Shown piece after piece: positions 27,612-37,337 of a stretch of DNA of 64,000 nucleotides. Numbering within the stretch: the first letter of the stretch is position 1; the number at the start of each line of letters is the position of its first letter. Source of the DNA: Bombella favorum (GTDB taxonomy: Bacteria > Pseudomonadota > Alphaproteobacteria > Acetobacterales > Acetobacteraceae); assembly GCF_014048475.1 (NCBI RefSeq), contig NZ_NWUS01000001.1, positions 992,001 to 1,056,000 of the forward strand, given 5' to 3'. The position numbers were made by a program, and so were the translations under genes. The notes under the pieces were generated by a model. That model was not told where the DNA came from and made no database searches. It worked only from the letters and a program-made list of their open reading frames with translations.

Positions 27612-28151
27612 TCAGTCTTCGTAAGTCAGCAAAGAGGTAACGGGAACATCGACCTTCTTACGGCCACCCAGAGCCAGAAGTTCAATCATCACTGAAGCCC
27701 CGACAACCTCGGCACCAGCCTTACGCAGAAGGTCGATGGATGCTGCCAACGTGCCGCCTGTTGCCAGAAGGTCATCCAACACCACTACACGCTGCCCGGG
27801 GGTCACGGCATCGGCCTGTATCTGCAATTCATCCTCGCCATATTCGAGGCTGTATTTATGAGAGATGGTCTTGCCAGGCAGCTTGCCCGGCTTACGCAAC
27901 ATGGTAAAGCCACAGCCCAGACGAGTCGCCAGCGGAGCAGCTGTCAGAAAGCCACGGCTTTCAATTCCTGCCAGAATATCCGGCTGAAAACGGGCCACCG
28001 CCTGCGCCAAACGCCCCGTTGCCACCTGCCACGCCTCCGGGTTACGGATCAGGGTAGAGATATCGTAAAACAGGATACCCGGCTTCGGGAAATCGGGAAC
28101 CTCACGGATATACTGTTTCAGATCCAGCGGGGCAGGGTCTTTAAAGGACAT
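27612..28151 (-). CDS. apt: Adenine phosphoribosyltransferase
   Basis: A 179-residue enzyme that makes AMP from adenine and PRPP (purine salvage). The PRPP-binding motif [16 protein letters not shown] is intact (about 124-139), and the N-terminal [20 protein letters not shown] is typical. Length is normal. It lies in the leftward block between a drug-transporter gene and hrpB. Confidence 0.95.
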   Translation of the reverse strand: MSFKDPAPLDLKQYIREVPDFPKPGILFYDISTLIRNPEAWQVATGRLAQAVARFQPDILAGIESRGFLTAAPLATRLGCGFTMLRKPGKLPGKTISHKYSLEYGEDELQIQADAVTPGQRVVVLDDLLATGGTLAASIDLLRKAGAEVVGASVMIELLALGGRKKVDVPVTSLLTYED

Positions 28152-28228
28152 AACAAGCCTTCATATCGGGTCATGATTCACACAAGAGCCCCTTATAGGC
28201 CCTTATGCATCTGTTTTAAAAGAGAGCC

Positions 28229-29491
28229 TCACGGGGCCATGCGGGCAAAAACGGCCATGACAAGGAAAGCCACCAGAAGCATCCCCCCCATTGGGATGGC
28301 CGTGCCAACCGGCAACCATGAGAACATGACGCTAGCCAGAATCCCAAACACATATTGCCCTGTTCCGGCCAAAGCCGTTGCCACACCAGCATTACGCCCC
28401 TGTGTCAACAAGGCACCGGCCATAGCATTTGGGCCGATACATCCCCCCGGCCCCAATGCACAGAGCATCGCCCCAAAGAGCGGCCAGAGATAAAGATGCT
28501 TGAGATGCCCGGCGGCATCGACATCCAAAGCAGACCAGACAGCCAGCCCCAGAAGAATGGTGGCCCCTAAACAACTTATGGCCAACCCAGCCCGCAGCAG
28601 GGTCCGGCTGTGATAATAGTTCAACAGCCAAGCATTAATCTGGGAAGACCCAATCATGCACACCGCCATCACCCCGAACAGCACACCATATTGAAATGGT
28701 GTGAAGGCATAGACACTCTCAAACAAGAACGGTGCCGCTGTCAGATAGGTGAACACGGCAAAACCCTGCACCATCCAAATAAGTGCATTGAAGCGGTAAT
28801 TCCTGTCCTGCAATGTCTGCCCATAGCGGGTCATGATAGCCCAAAGCCGCATGGGGTGGCGGTCCCCATCATCCAACGTTTCTGGCAGGAAAAGGAAAAC
28901 AAGTAACAGGCCGACCACGCCATAAAGAGAGGTAGCCCAGAAAATATCCCGCCATGTGATGAACTGAAGGGCAAACCCACCCAAGGCAGGTGCCAGAATC
29001 GGCACCACACCCTGAATCAGAATCAACCGGGACATCATCTTTGCGGTGGCATCACCGACCGTCACATCGCGAACGCACGCATTAGGCACGACGAGACTGG
29101 CAGCCCCCATGAGCGCTGCAAACGCACGGAAGAAACACAGCATGGGCATGGAGGTAGACAGCGCACACCCCGCCGCTGCCAACGCATAGAACAAAGTACC
29201 CACAAGCAGAGGACGGCGGCGACCGAAGCGGTCTGTCAGTGGCCCGACCATAATCTGCCCTATGGCCAGACCAGCAACCCATGCCGCCATCGTCAGGCTA
29301 CCCGTCCCCGGAGCAGAACCGAGCTGATGTTCCATCTCTGGCAAGGCAGGTAGGTAAATATCTGTCGAAACAGGGCCAACGGCTGTTAGCGTCCCCAAAA
29401 GAAGCGGCAACCAGAAAGGCATCTTCCCGCCCTTGATCAGAGGTTTGCCGATCAGAGCCTGCTCAAAAAAGCCACGCTGTGACGTCGTCAT
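28229..29491 (-). CDS. MFS drug transporter (Bcr/CflA type)
   Basis: A 420-residue major facilitator with 12 predicted helices. The N-terminal GPVSTDIYLPALPEME (about 40-55) is the signature of the Bcr/CflA drug-resistance subfamily, followed by GQIMVGPLTDRFGRRRPLL, the loop 2-3 motif. The substrate cannot be told. The start may instead be the ATG at 29422, which has a better ribosome site (AAGGG). It lies 6 bases after the VTT-domain gene, suggesting one transcript. Confidence 0.9.
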   Translation of the reverse strand: MTTSQRGFFEQALIGKPLIKGGKMPFWLPLLLGTLTAVGPVSTDIYLPALPEMEHQLGSAPGTGSLTMAAWVAGLAIGQIMVGPLTDRFGRRRPLLVGTLFYALAAAGCALSTSMPMLCFFRAFAALMGAASLVVPNACVRDVTVGDATAKMMSRLILIQGVVPILAPALGGFALQFITWRDIFWATSLYGVVGLLLVFLFLPETLDDGDRHPMRLWAIMTRYGQTLQDRNYRFNALIWMVQGFAVFTYLTAAPFLFESVYAFTPFQYGVLFGVMAVCMIGSSQINAWLLNYYHSRTLLRAGLAISCLGATILLGLAVWSALDVDAAGHLKHLYLWPLFGAMLCALGPGGCIGPNAMAGALLTQGRNAGVATALAGTGQYVFGILASVMFSWLPVGTAIPMGGMLLVAFLVMAVFARMAP

Positions 29492-29497
29492 GCTACG

Positions 29498-30100
29498 TTA
29501 CTTTGCCTTTCCCATCTCTTTACGGAAACCCCGCAAGACCCAAACTCCAAGCCCTGCTGAAAGCAGTGCCAGCACGGCAGCAGCTAGCAAAGCCCATCCG
29601 TGGCGGAGTTCTACACCTCTACCTGCCAGAAGAAAAACCAGATTCTGGGGCAGCCCTCCCAGCATGGTAGCCAGTATGAACCGACCAACCGCCAAACCCG
29701 CCATGCCCGACGAAACCGAAACCAACAAAGCCGACCCTACTGGCAACAGCCTTGCACACAGCACCATACGAAAAGGCGCCTGCTGCCCAGCCCGAATGAA
29801 CCACGGTACCGCCTCTGTCTGCAATGGCCGTTTCCATCGCCAAAGCCAACCCCAACCATACCCCATAAGGGCACCAGCACCGTAAGCCAGACTGGCCTCA
29901 ACAAGCCCGATACCAACCCCGAACCCCGCCCCCAACACAAAGCAGAGTGCTTGCCGGGGCAGGCCGAAGGCACAATACAGAATGGCCAACGGCAAAACAT
30001 ACAAAGCCGCATAAGGCTGGCCTGCCCAGTGCTGCATAAGCACCAGCCCATGTTGAATGACCGGACTCTGCCACAACAGCACCGGGCCACCTACCAGCAA
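29498..30100 (-). CDS. TVP38/TMEM64 (VTT-domain) membrane protein
   Basis: About 200 residues with five or six hydrophobic segments. The conserved VTT parts are visible: FGLPRQALCFVLGAGFG (about 45-61), the LCARLLPVGS motif (about 114-123) and GLPQNLVFLLAGRG. Relatives move lipids between membrane leaflets. The first codon shown is TTG; a longer hydrophobic N terminus without ATG or GTG is open upstream toward the Nudix stop, so the start is uncertain. Confidence 0.75.
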   Translation of the reverse strand: MLVGGPVLLWQSPVIQHGLVLMQHWAGQPYAALYVLPLAILYCAFGLPRQALCFVLGAGFGVGIGLVEASLAYGAGALMGYGWGWLWRWKRPLQTEAVPWFIRAGQQAPFRMVLCARLLPVGSALLVSVSSGMAGLAVGRFILATMLGGLPQNLVFLLAGRGVELRHGWALLAAAVLALLSAGLGVWVLRGFRKEMGKAK

Positions 30101-30150
30101 TAGAATCAGAAGAGCTGGACGACGTACCGCCCGTAGCCAGACTGAACTCC

Positions 30151-30726
30151 TCAGAGCAGACCCCGTGCCCGTATCTGCGCATAGGCAGCCAAAGTGACCA
30201 TGCAGGTCATCTCACCATCAACGATCATACGGTCAAATTCAGCGCGCGAAATGTCTTTCACTTTCATGTCGGCCTCCGAGGCCTCCCGCTCGGCCTCGCC
30301 ACGGACAAGATTCCGGGCAAGGAAGACATGGCCCATCTGGGTAGAATAGCCCGCCCCCTGATAAAGCGTGCCTGCGTGGATCAACTCCCCAGCTCGGAGA
30401 CCGGTTTCCTCCCGCAGCTCGCCCAGGGCCAGCTCTCTGGCATCAGCATCAGGGCGTGTTTCCCACATGCCCATAGGGAACTCCCAAAGCCGTTCACCCA
30501 CCGGATAGCGGAACTGCTGAACCAGTGTAATGCGCCCATCCTCATGCACAGGCATGATAACGGAAAAGGTTCCTCGCTCTACGACACCATACAAGCCCTT
30601 ACTGCCACCGGGATGGATGATCCTATCCTCCCGTACGGCTGTCCAAGGGTTTTCATACACCATCTTGGAAGAGAGAATCTGATAACCCGCTTCCTCACAG
30701 GCTTTTCTAACGTTGTCATCCATCAT
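30151..30726 (-). CDS. Nudix hydrolase (ADP-ribose pyrophosphatase-like)
   Basis: A 191-residue Nudix protein. The core runs about 50-180, with the FRYPVGERLWEFPMGMWE segment as in ADP-ribose pyrophosphatases and a Nudix box ending GELREETGL. The usual Arg at the start of REUXEE is Gly here; the metal-binding Glu residues are kept. It likely hydrolyses ADP-ribose or another nucleoside diphosphate. It is the first gene of the leftward block (Nudix, VTT, MFS, apt, hrpB). Confidence 0.85.
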   Translation of the reverse strand: MMDDNVRKACEEAGYQILSSKMVYENPWTAVREDRIIHPGGSKGLYGVVERGTFSVIMPVHEDGRITLVQQFRYPVGERLWEFPMGMWETRPDADARELALGELREETGLRAGELIHAGTLYQGAGYSTQMGHVFLARNLVRGEAEREASEADMKVKDISRAEFDRMIVDGEMTCMVTLAAYAQIRARGLL

Positions 30727-31009
30727 CAGCTTACTCCCCCCGCAATAAATGGCTGGCGGTCATCATAGTCATATTTGCGTCTGCGTATCATGGAAGATGG
30801 TGGAAAGTGAAACGCTTTGCCCTGCCTGCCTGATAGCAAACCTACTGACACTGCTGCATGGCAGCCATTCACAACTATGCAAGCTAAGCAAATCATTGCC
30901 CCGTGACGGAAAAGGCTTTCTCACCTATGGTCGATAACCAAGAAAGGCTGTGCCAGTTACAGCGAGTTGGATGGGCACGGCTTGCGGAAAACTGCAAAGG
31001 GGACGCTCC

Positions 31010-32251
31010 ATGTCTGATGAAGACGCAACCTACACATGCTCGCCAACCATGCGGGTCATGCCTGTGGTCCTGTTCAACCTTCTTGTCTATTTTGTCATCG
31101 GGCTGCCTAATGCTGTCATCGGTGCCCAGTTCGTTCATAACACGCTGGGTTTCACAACGGCTGTCGCAGCGAGCACCATCTCCCTGCAGTATATCGGCAC
31201 AGCCATGGGCCGCATGGTCGTCGGGCACCGCATTGACGTATATGGCCCTAAAGCCGTTCTGCGTTACGGCCTCATTTTCTGCGTCATTTCTGGTCTGCTT
31301 GTATGTCTGGCAGCCCTGATCCCTACCTTCCTGGGCTTGAATGACACATCCCGTTATATTGCTCTGGGCATCGCCCTTATCAGCCGTCTCTTCATCGGTT
31401 GGTCAGAGAGCTGCACATCCACATCCGTAACGGCATGGAACCTGCGTCGGGTCGGTCAGGCGCACTCCTCTGTAGCTATTTCATGGAATGGCGTCACATC
31501 CTACGGTGGTATCGCCGTTGGTGTGACCATCGGTCAGCTCCTCAGCTCCCTTCTGCCGACTATCCCGCTTCTGCCTGTCGGTTTTCTGGAAGTGGTTCTG
31601 GGTATCGGCGGTGTCATCCTGCTTACCTTCTATACAGCCATCAAGCCACTGGCTGGCAAAGGCAAGCCAATGTCCTTCGGTCGTGCTGTCAAAAAGGTTC
31701 TGCCTTACGGTGCAGGTCTGGCTGCTGGTTCTGTCGGCTTTGGTACGGTCAACAGCTTCCTTGCCCTGTATTACACGGAAAATCACTGGACGGGTCTGGG
31801 CGTTGCTTTTGGCGTCTTCGCTGCCTGCTTCATCTTCATGCGTATCTTTGTTTCCGGTCAGATCGACAAGCACGGCGGTGTGCCGATCGCCTACATGTCT
31901 CTGGTAACGGAAGCTATAGCTATGCTCGTCTTCTGCCTGGTGCATAACAACATGGGCGGTCTCATCGGTGCAGCTCTGACAGGTACTGGCTTCTCACTGC
32001 TCTTCCCCGCTATGGGCACCATGGCCGTCAAAACCGATGGGCCGGAATATAATGGTATCCTGATTGCTGCCTATTCCATCTTCACGGACCTGACCATTGT
32101 GGTGTCCAGCTGGTTCATGGGTGGCCTGCGTGACCATATGGGTTGGCCCACCATGTTTGCCGTTGCTGGTATCCTCTGCGTCAGCGGTATCGCCTTCAGC
32201 GCCATCTTCTCCCGTATCCCGGGCTGCGGTGTGCCAAAAGAAGCGAAATAA
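31010..32251 (+). CDS. Major facilitator transporter with strong codon bias
   Basis: A 413-residue MFS protein with 12 predicted helices. It resembles the YhhS/YfcJ group of predicted sugar or metabolite exporters; the loop 2-3 motif reads GRMVVGHRIDVYGPKAVLR. The start at ATG 31010 follows AAGGGGA by 6 bases; the frame is open for 20 codons upstream. Codon use is sharply biased to CTG, GGT, GTT and ATC compared with neighbours, which suggests high expression. The substrate is unknown. A strong terminator follows. Gap 30727-31009 shows no other gene. Confidence 0.85.
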   Translation: MSDEDATYTCSPTMRVMPVVLFNLLVYFVIGLPNAVIGAQFVHNTLGFTTAVAASTISLQYIGTAMGRMVVGHRIDVYGPKAVLRYGLIFCVISGLLVCLAALIPTFLGLNDTSRYIALGIALISRLFIGWSESCTSTSVTAWNLRRVGQAHSSVAISWNGVTSYGGIAVGVTIGQLLSSLLPTIPLLPVGFLEVVLGIGGVILLTFYTAIKPLAGKGKPMSFGRAVKKVLPYGAGLAAGSVGFGTVNSFLALYYTENHWTGLGVAFGVFAACFIFMRIFVSGQIDKHGGVPIAYMSLVTEAIAMLVFCLVHNNMGGLIGAALTGTGFSLLFPAMGTMAVKTDGPEYNGILIAAYSIFTDLTIVVSSWFMGGLRDHMGWPTMFAVAGILCVSGIAFSAIFSRIPGCGVPKEAK

Positions 32252-32316
32252 CGAACAAATCTCATCGCAGGGGTGAGGACACCGCTCCCACTCCTGTGAG
32301 ACTGTTCTTTCTTTGA

Positions 32317-32346
32317 AATGCCGGGCATGATCTGCCCGGCATTTTT
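32317..32346 (+). terminator. Intrinsic terminator after MFS gene
   Basis: AATGCCGGGCA at 32317-32327 pairs with TGCCCGGCATT at 32333-32343 around a 5-base loop and runs into a T tract. Confidence 0.85.
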
Positions 32347-32369
32347 CTGTTCAGAGGAGATAATCCGCC

Positions 32370-32924
32370 ATGATCCCCCGTTCCTGCTCTGTTTTCTGTG
32401 GCTCCCGCCCCGGGCACAACCCAGCACATATGCAAACAGCCCGGGCCCTCGGCACAGCTTTGGGAGAAGCAGGCATTATGCTGGTCTATGGTGGTGGTAA
32501 GGCTGGATTGATGGGGGCCGTAGCCGATGCCACTCTACGGGCGGGCGGTACGGTGAAGGGCATCATCCCCCGCTTTCTGGAGGCACGAGAAACCCTGCAT
32601 GAAGGGGTCACGGACCTTGAAGTGACAGAAGACATGCCTAGCCGCAAGGCCAGACTCTTTGAGGAAGCCGATGCCTATATCATTCTGCCCGGCGGCTTCG
32701 GCACCTTTGATGAATTCATGGAGGTTCTCGTAAACCGCCAGCTTGGGCTAAGCCAGCGGCCCATCATCATCCTCAACACGGACGGTTGGGCCGGGCCCCT
32801 CCTCGCCCTGCTGGCAGCCACGCAAGAACAAGGCTTTGCAGATAAAGGAGCACAAGCTCTCTATGAGGTCGTAAATGATGTCAAAGACGTCATACTGCGC
32901 CTGAAGGCACCTTCACACGTCTGA
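32370..32924 (+). CDS. LOG-family nucleotide 5'-monophosphate phosphoribohydrolase
   Basis: A 184-residue LOG (lonely guy) protein. The fold starts at VFCGSRPG, with [18 protein letters not shown] (about 34-51), and has the family catalytic motif [14 protein letters not shown] (about 107-120). These enzymes cleave the ribose phosphate from cytokinin nucleotides or AMP; the substrate in bacteria is often unclear. The 3' end overlaps the convergent murA gene by 35 bases. Confidence 0.9.
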   Translation: MIPRSCSVFCGSRPGHNPAHMQTARALGTALGEAGIMLVYGGGKAGLMGAVADATLRAGGTVKGIIPRFLEARETLHEGVTDLEVTEDMPSRKARLFEEADAYIILPGGFGTFDEFMEVLVNRQLGLSQRPIIILNTDGWAGPLLALLAATQEQGFADKGAQALYEVVNDVKDVILRLKAPSHV

Positions 32925-34164
32925 TCGTTGCCCCGCAGGCAGAAAGTTTCTTTTCCACATGCTCATAGCCACGGTCGAGATGATAGACACGGCTAAGCTC
33001 GGTCTCTCCCTCGGCCACAAGGCCTGCCAGAATCAGTGAGAAAGACGCTCTCAAATCCGTTGCCATCACTTTGGCACCAGAAAGACGCTCCACACCACGG
33101 ATCACGGCTGAGCGTCCCTGAATGGCGATATTCGCCCCCATACGGTTCAGCTCGGGCACATGCATAAAACGGTTTTCGAAGATCGTTTCCGTAATCATGG
33201 AGGCTCCCTCCGCTACGGAAAGCATAGCCATGAACTGCGCCTGCATATCTGTCGGAAAGCCCGGATAAGGCTCTGTCGTCAGGTCAATCCCACGCAGCTT
33301 ACCATCACTCCGGACACGCAGACCATCGGTCTCCTCCTCAACCTCTACACCTGCCTGCCGCAAAGCATAAATGACAGCCTCCTGATCGGCCATCCGTCCA
33401 CCTTCAAGCAGGACATCCCCACCAGCCATGCCCACAGCACAAGCATATGTGCCACATTCGATCCGATCCGGCATGACGGAATAGGTAGCACCATGAAGCT
33501 GATCGACACCCTCCACCGTTATGGTGCCAGAATGGGCACCACGAATCTGTGCCCCCATGGCATTTAGGCAGTTGGCAAGGTCCAGAATCTCCGGCTCCCG
33601 AGCCGCATTGACGATCTCTGTCGTGCCGTGGGCCAGTGTTGCAGCCATGAGGACATTCTCGGTAGCTCCGACACTCGGGAATGGCAGCACGACCCGCCCC
33701 CCCTTCAGGCCATTAGGGGCACGAGCATTGATATAACCGGCCTCCAGCGTGATCTCGGCCCCCAAAGCCTCCAGCCCTTTGAGGTGGAGGTCCACCGGGC
33801 GAGTCCCGATAGCGCAGCCACCCGGCAGAGAAACACGAGCTTCCCCCATACGAGCCAACAATGGCCCTAGAACCAGAATAGACGCCCTCATGCGTGACAC
33901 AATGTCATAAGGAGCTTCTATAGAGCTGATGGTCCCGCCGAGGCTAAGCTGTTGGGGGCCATCCAGCTCTTTCACGTCATAACCTAGCTGCCCGAGCAGG
34001 GTCCGCATGGTACGGATATCGGCAATATCAGGAACGTTGGAGAGAATAAGCGGCCCTTCGGAAAGCAGGGCAGCGACCATCAGTTTCAGTCCCGAGTTCT
34101 TGGCCCCACCAACAGAAATGCGCCCCTCAAGACGGCGGCCACCTTCGATCAGGAAATAATCCAT
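32890..34164 (-). CDS. murA: UDP-N-acetylglucosamine 1-carboxyvinyltransferase
   Basis: A 424-residue MurA that performs the first committed step of peptidoglycan synthesis: enolpyruvyl transfer from PEP to UDP-GlcNAc. Visible signatures are [16 protein letters not shown] (about 19-34) and the active-site Cys in [15 protein letters not shown] (the fosfomycin target). Length is normal. Its 3' end overlaps the LOG gene on the opposite strand. dcd lies upstream on the same strand after about 63 bases. Confidence 0.96.
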   Translation of the reverse strand: MDYFLIEGGRRLEGRISVGGAKNSGLKLMVAALLSEGPLILSNVPDIADIRTMRTLLGQLGYDVKELDGPQQLSLGGTISSIEAPYDIVSRMRASILVLGPLLARMGEARVSLPGGCAIGTRPVDLHLKGLEALGAEITLEAGYINARAPNGLKGGRVVLPFPSVGATENVLMAATLAHGTTEIVNAAREPEILDLANCLNAMGAQIRGAHSGTITVEGVDQLHGATYSVMPDRIECGTYACAVGMAGGDVLLEGGRMADQEAVIYALRQAGVEVEEETDGLRVRSDGKLRGIDLTTEPYPGFPTDMQAQFMAMLSVAEGASMITETIFENRFMHVPELNRMGANIAIQGRSAVIRGVERLSGAKVMATDLRASFSLILAGLVAEGETELSRVYHLDRGYEHVEKKLSACGATIRRVKVPSGAV

Positions 34165-34227
34165 CTGCTTCTCTCCATCCTCATCCCGCCATCCCAGACC
34201 GGATAGAACTTTCTGATTTTCTGAAAC

Positions 34228-34779
34228 TTAAAGCCGTGGTGGTGTCACACCGGACTGACGCATATATTTCCCGGCACGATCGGCATAGCTAACCTCGCAA
34301 GGGCTAGCCCCTTGGAAAAACAAGAACTGGCAAATTCCCTCATTAGCGTAGATACGCGCTGGCAGAGGGGTGGTGTTACTGATCTCGATCGTCACCTGCC
34401 CCTCCCATTCTGGTTCCAGCGGTGTGACATTAACGATGATGCCACAGCGGGCGTAGGTAGATTTGCCAAGGCACACGACCAACGTATCACGAGGAATACG
34501 GAAATATTCCACCGTATGAGCCAACGCAAAGCTATTAGGAGGGATGATAATGTCCCCACGGCGGGTCACAAAACTGTCGGCGGAGAAATTCTTGGGGTCC
34601 ACCACAGCGCTGTCCACATCCGTGAAAATGTGAAACTCATCAGCGACACGGGCATCATACCCATAAGAAGAAAGCCCGTAAGAAATAACCTTCTCACGCT
34701 TCTGTGCCTCGACAAACGGCTCTATCATGCCGTGTTCCTGCGCCATATGGCGTATCCAGTGGTCAGGCATGATCGACAT
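34228..34779 (-). CDS. dcd: dCTP deaminase
   Basis: A 183-residue enzyme converting dCTP to dUTP for thymidylate synthesis. The conserved [11 protein letters not shown] and the catalytic region [20 protein letters not shown] with VTIEISN are intact. The start at 34779 follows GGGAGAG by about 7 bases. It sits between the EamA transporter and murA on the same strand. Confidence 0.94.
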   Translation of the reverse strand: MSIMPDHWIRHMAQEHGMIEPFVEAQKREKVISYGLSSYGYDARVADEFHIFTDVDSAVVDPKNFSADSFVTRRGDIIIPPNSFALAHTVEYFRIPRDTLVVCLGKSTYARCGIIVNVTPLEPEWEGQVTIEISNTTPLPARIYANEGICQFLFFQGASPCEVSYADRAGKYMRQSGVTPPRL

Positions 34780-34929
34780 AGCCGCTCTCCCTTATGGATG
34801 ATGGTCTCTCTAAAACCGATAAAAACCGCCAAAAACAAGCCCGCCCCAAAGGGCAGGCCATATCATTGGGTCTGCCCTGTCATACCATCTGTCTGCGTTA
34901 GAGCAAAGCAGGGGCAGGCTGGGCCGCTA

Positions 34930-35919
34930 TCAGTCCTCCGATGAACTACGAATAACCAGATCGGACATGCTGGGCCGGCGGCGACGCTTCCGTTCCAAAG
35001 GCGTCTCACGCACGGCACCACCACGCAGAGTACGGCGGAAACGAGGCCAACGGGGCTTCACCTCACTAGCCAGCACGCCAGCCACGATAAAGCCAGCCCC
35101 AACCAGTGTGCACGTCGTCAGCACATCACCCGTGCACCAACCAACCAGCCCACCCCATATAGGTTCACTGGAATAAATAATGGTCGCCTTAGTGGGGGAA
35201 ACTGTCTTCTGCGCCCAATTGAGCACCAGCTGAGTAGCGGCACTCACCACACCCATCACCAGCGCACAGCTCAGCCAGCCCCAACTAAATGGCGGAATGT
35301 GCTCCCCCATAACCGGCATAGCGCAAAAAGCGAAAAGACCACCGGCCACAAGCTGCACAAACGCCATACGGCGACTATCCGTCTGGAGAGCGAATAGCCC
35401 AACACATATAATCTCGAACGCATAAGAGAATGTACCCAACAGAGTCAGGCCATCCCCTGTACTCATGGTTAGGCCGCTCTTCCACGGTTCGGCCAAAAGA
35501 ACCAGCCCCACAAAAGCAAGAAAAATACCGGCAATCCCACTCTTACTAGGGGCCTTACGCAGGATGATCCACTGAAGCAGCGGAACCAGCGGCACGTAAA
35601 GGGCCGTCAAAAAAGCGGAACGGCTGCTGGTAATCGTCAGCAACCCAATTGTCTGGCAGATATAGCCGAAAGCCAGCACAACGCCGATCAGCCCGCCACG
35701 CCATATCTCCGCACGGGGAATCCCCTCCATAATGCGCTTGCGCCCAACGAAGCAGACCACAAACAGGGCAGCGATGAGAAAACGCACCCCAATGAAAAAC
35801 AGAGGGCCACTAGTCTTCAGCGCCATTTGGATGATGTAATAAGTTCCCCCCCACAGCACCGTAATGATGCCGAGGGCGATTTCCTGCCGCGATGGCAGAG
35901 GCAGACGTGGTCTGGTCAC
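34930..35919 (-). CDS. EamA/DMT-family transporter
   Basis: A 329-residue protein with ten predicted membrane helices in two EamA repeats (about 12-145 and 155-290). It starts with GTG immediately after the stop of a 59-residue gene (TGAGTG), so translation is likely coupled. The C-terminal tail is Arg/Pro-rich and cytoplasmic. Members move metabolites or amino acids; the substrate here is unknown. Confidence 0.88.
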   Translation of the reverse strand: MTRPRLPLPSRQEIALGIITVLWGGTYYIIQMALKTSGPLFFIGVRFLIAALFVVCFVGRKRIMEGIPRAEIWRGGLIGVVLAFGYICQTIGLLTITSSRSAFLTALYVPLVPLLQWIILRKAPSKSGIAGIFLAFVGLVLLAEPWKSGLTMSTGDGLTLLGTFSYAFEIICVGLFALQTDSRRMAFVQLVAGGLFAFCAMPVMGEHIPPFSWGWLSCALVMGVVSAATQLVLNWAQKTVSPTKATIIYSSEPIWGGLVGWCTGDVLTTCTLVGAGFIVAGVLASEVKPRWPRFRRTLRGGAVRETPLERKRRRRPSMSDLVIRSSSED

Positions 35920-36099
35920 TCAGCGATCCTCTTGGCTGGCGGCGGATGCCATTGTGCGATCATTCCCTGCCGGGCGGCTGCGCTGCTGCTGTTTGCGCCG
36001 CAGAAGATTAGCCCGTAAGGCCTGCGCCTCCCGCAGCTGACGTTCCTGCCGTGCCGTCATGGGGGTTTCGCCGGTTTTCTGCTTCTGTCCAGACTTCAT
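35920..36099 (-). CDS. Small basic coupled protein, unknown
   Basis: A 59-codon gene. It begins MKSGQKQKTGETP, followed by an Arg/Gln/Ala-rich helix (about 15-45) and a short polar end. Its ATG overlaps the glycosyltransferase stop in ATGA, and its stop is directly followed by the GTG of the EamA gene. This tight packing on both sides supports it as a real gene despite its small size. The function is unknown; a basic amphipathic helix may bind nucleic acid or a partner, but that is speculation. Confidence 0.6.
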   Translation of the reverse strand: MKSGQKQKTGETPMTARQERQLREAQALRANLLRRKQQQRSRPAGNDRTMASAASQEDR

Positions 36100-37301
36100 G
36101 AGCCTGCATCCCTTTCCTCATGAAAGCGCACAAACATATCCCGCAATCCGGTGGAAAGCAGTTCATCATAAACACCCAATGTCGCCCGCTGCATGTGCTG
36201 CTTGGTATAGCGGGCAAGGGCATGGGCACGTATCTCGTCTTGCCGCTCTGCCATAAGTTCCGGTGGCACGTCCAGCACTTCCCTCAAAGCACCAGCCAAG
36301 GCCCTGCCATCACCCGCTGGAACAAGCGTTCCGCTTTCACCATGCTGTATGGTTTCCTTCAACCCGCCACGAGCTGAACCAATCACCCAACAGCCCATCA
36401 TCTGGGCCTCCACCGGTACCCGCCCGAACGGTTCAGGGCGCAGGGAGGGGACCGTTACGACATGGGCCAGCCTGTAGGCAGCCGCCATATCCGTGCAGAC
36501 CCCAGCAAAACGCAGACGATTCGCGATGCCACGCTCCTCAGCCATCCTATGCAGCATCTGGGTGTAACTATTATCCTCACCCGGCCCGACCATCACACAG
36601 ACCCAGTCCAAATCCGGATGATGGACAGCCAGATAGCCCAAAGCCTCGATCAGACATTCCTGCCCTTTCCAACGGGTCATACGGCCGGGCATAAGAATGA
36701 TGCGGCTTTCCTCGCCGATCCGCCACCGCTCCAACAGGGTTTGCATCTGGAGGCCCCTTACCGCCTCGGGAGAAAACACCTCTGGGTCGCTTCCACGAGG
36801 GATGATACGCAGCCGGTCTTCCCCGACCCGATATTCCTGCCGCAGCCGCTCCCCGATATGCTCAGAAACAGCGATAACACGCTGCCCCCGCACCAACCCG
36901 GAATTATAGAGCTTCTTGAGCCAGAAATTCGTCTTATGGTCCCCGTGCCATGTCGTCACCAACGGCACCTTTTCCCGGCGGCACGCTACAGAGGCCACAA
37001 GGGCTGGGTAGCGGGACCGCGCATGAACAAGGCTGACACCTTCCTGCCGGATCAACCGCTGCAAAGCTTTCACGCGGCTAAAAAAATACCAAGGCGATAC
37101 CTTTTTACGGAATTCTAGCTCCACATGCTCGCCACCGACATAACGCAGGCGGGATACCAAAGCGCCACTCTCTGCCGCCACCAAGGCCCGCCCGCCGGCC
37201 TGATGAATGGCCTCGGCCATGTCGATCGCCCCACGCTCCAGCCCGCCAATACCCAGTGCTGGCAGAATCTGGAGGATTACCGGTTTCTGCTTCATCGCCA
37301 T
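36096..37301 (-). CDS. Glycosyltransferase family 4
   Basis: A 401-residue GT-B glycosyltransferase. The N-terminal LQILPALGIGGLERGAIDMA (about 11-30) is the acceptor-side glycine loop. The C-terminal half has MPGRMTRWKGQECLIEAL (about 214-231) and the donor site E-x7-E in PEPFGRVPVEAQMMGCWVIG. It probably adds a sugar in lipopolysaccharide core or exopolysaccharide assembly. It is the first gene of a three-gene overlapping set with the 59-residue protein and EamA transporter. Confidence 0.9.
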   Translation of the reverse strand: MAMKQKPVILQILPALGIGGLERGAIDMAEAIHQAGGRALVAAESGALVSRLRYVGGEHVELEFRKKVSPWYFFSRVKALQRLIRQEGVSLVHARSRYPALVASVACRREKVPLVTTWHGDHKTNFWLKKLYNSGLVRGQRVIAVSEHIGERLRQEYRVGEDRLRIIPRGSDPEVFSPEAVRGLQMQTLLERWRIGEESRIILMPGRMTRWKGQECLIEALGYLAVHHPDLDWVCVMVGPGEDNSYTQMLHRMAEERGIANRLRFAGVCTDMAAAYRLAHVVTVPSLRPEPFGRVPVEAQMMGCWVIGSARGGLKETIQHGESGTLVPAGDGRALAGALREVLDVPPELMAERQDEIRAHALARYTKQHMQRATLGVYDELLSTGLRDMFVRFHEERDAGS

Positions 37302-37337
37302 TTTTCCGCTATATCCACACCATAATCCAGCGATCGG

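Noticed and set aside
35908-36256. Alternative frames at the glycosyltransferase 3' end
   Set aside because: Glycosyltransferase, 59-residue protein and EamA starts and stops interlock exactly, leaving no room for other genes.
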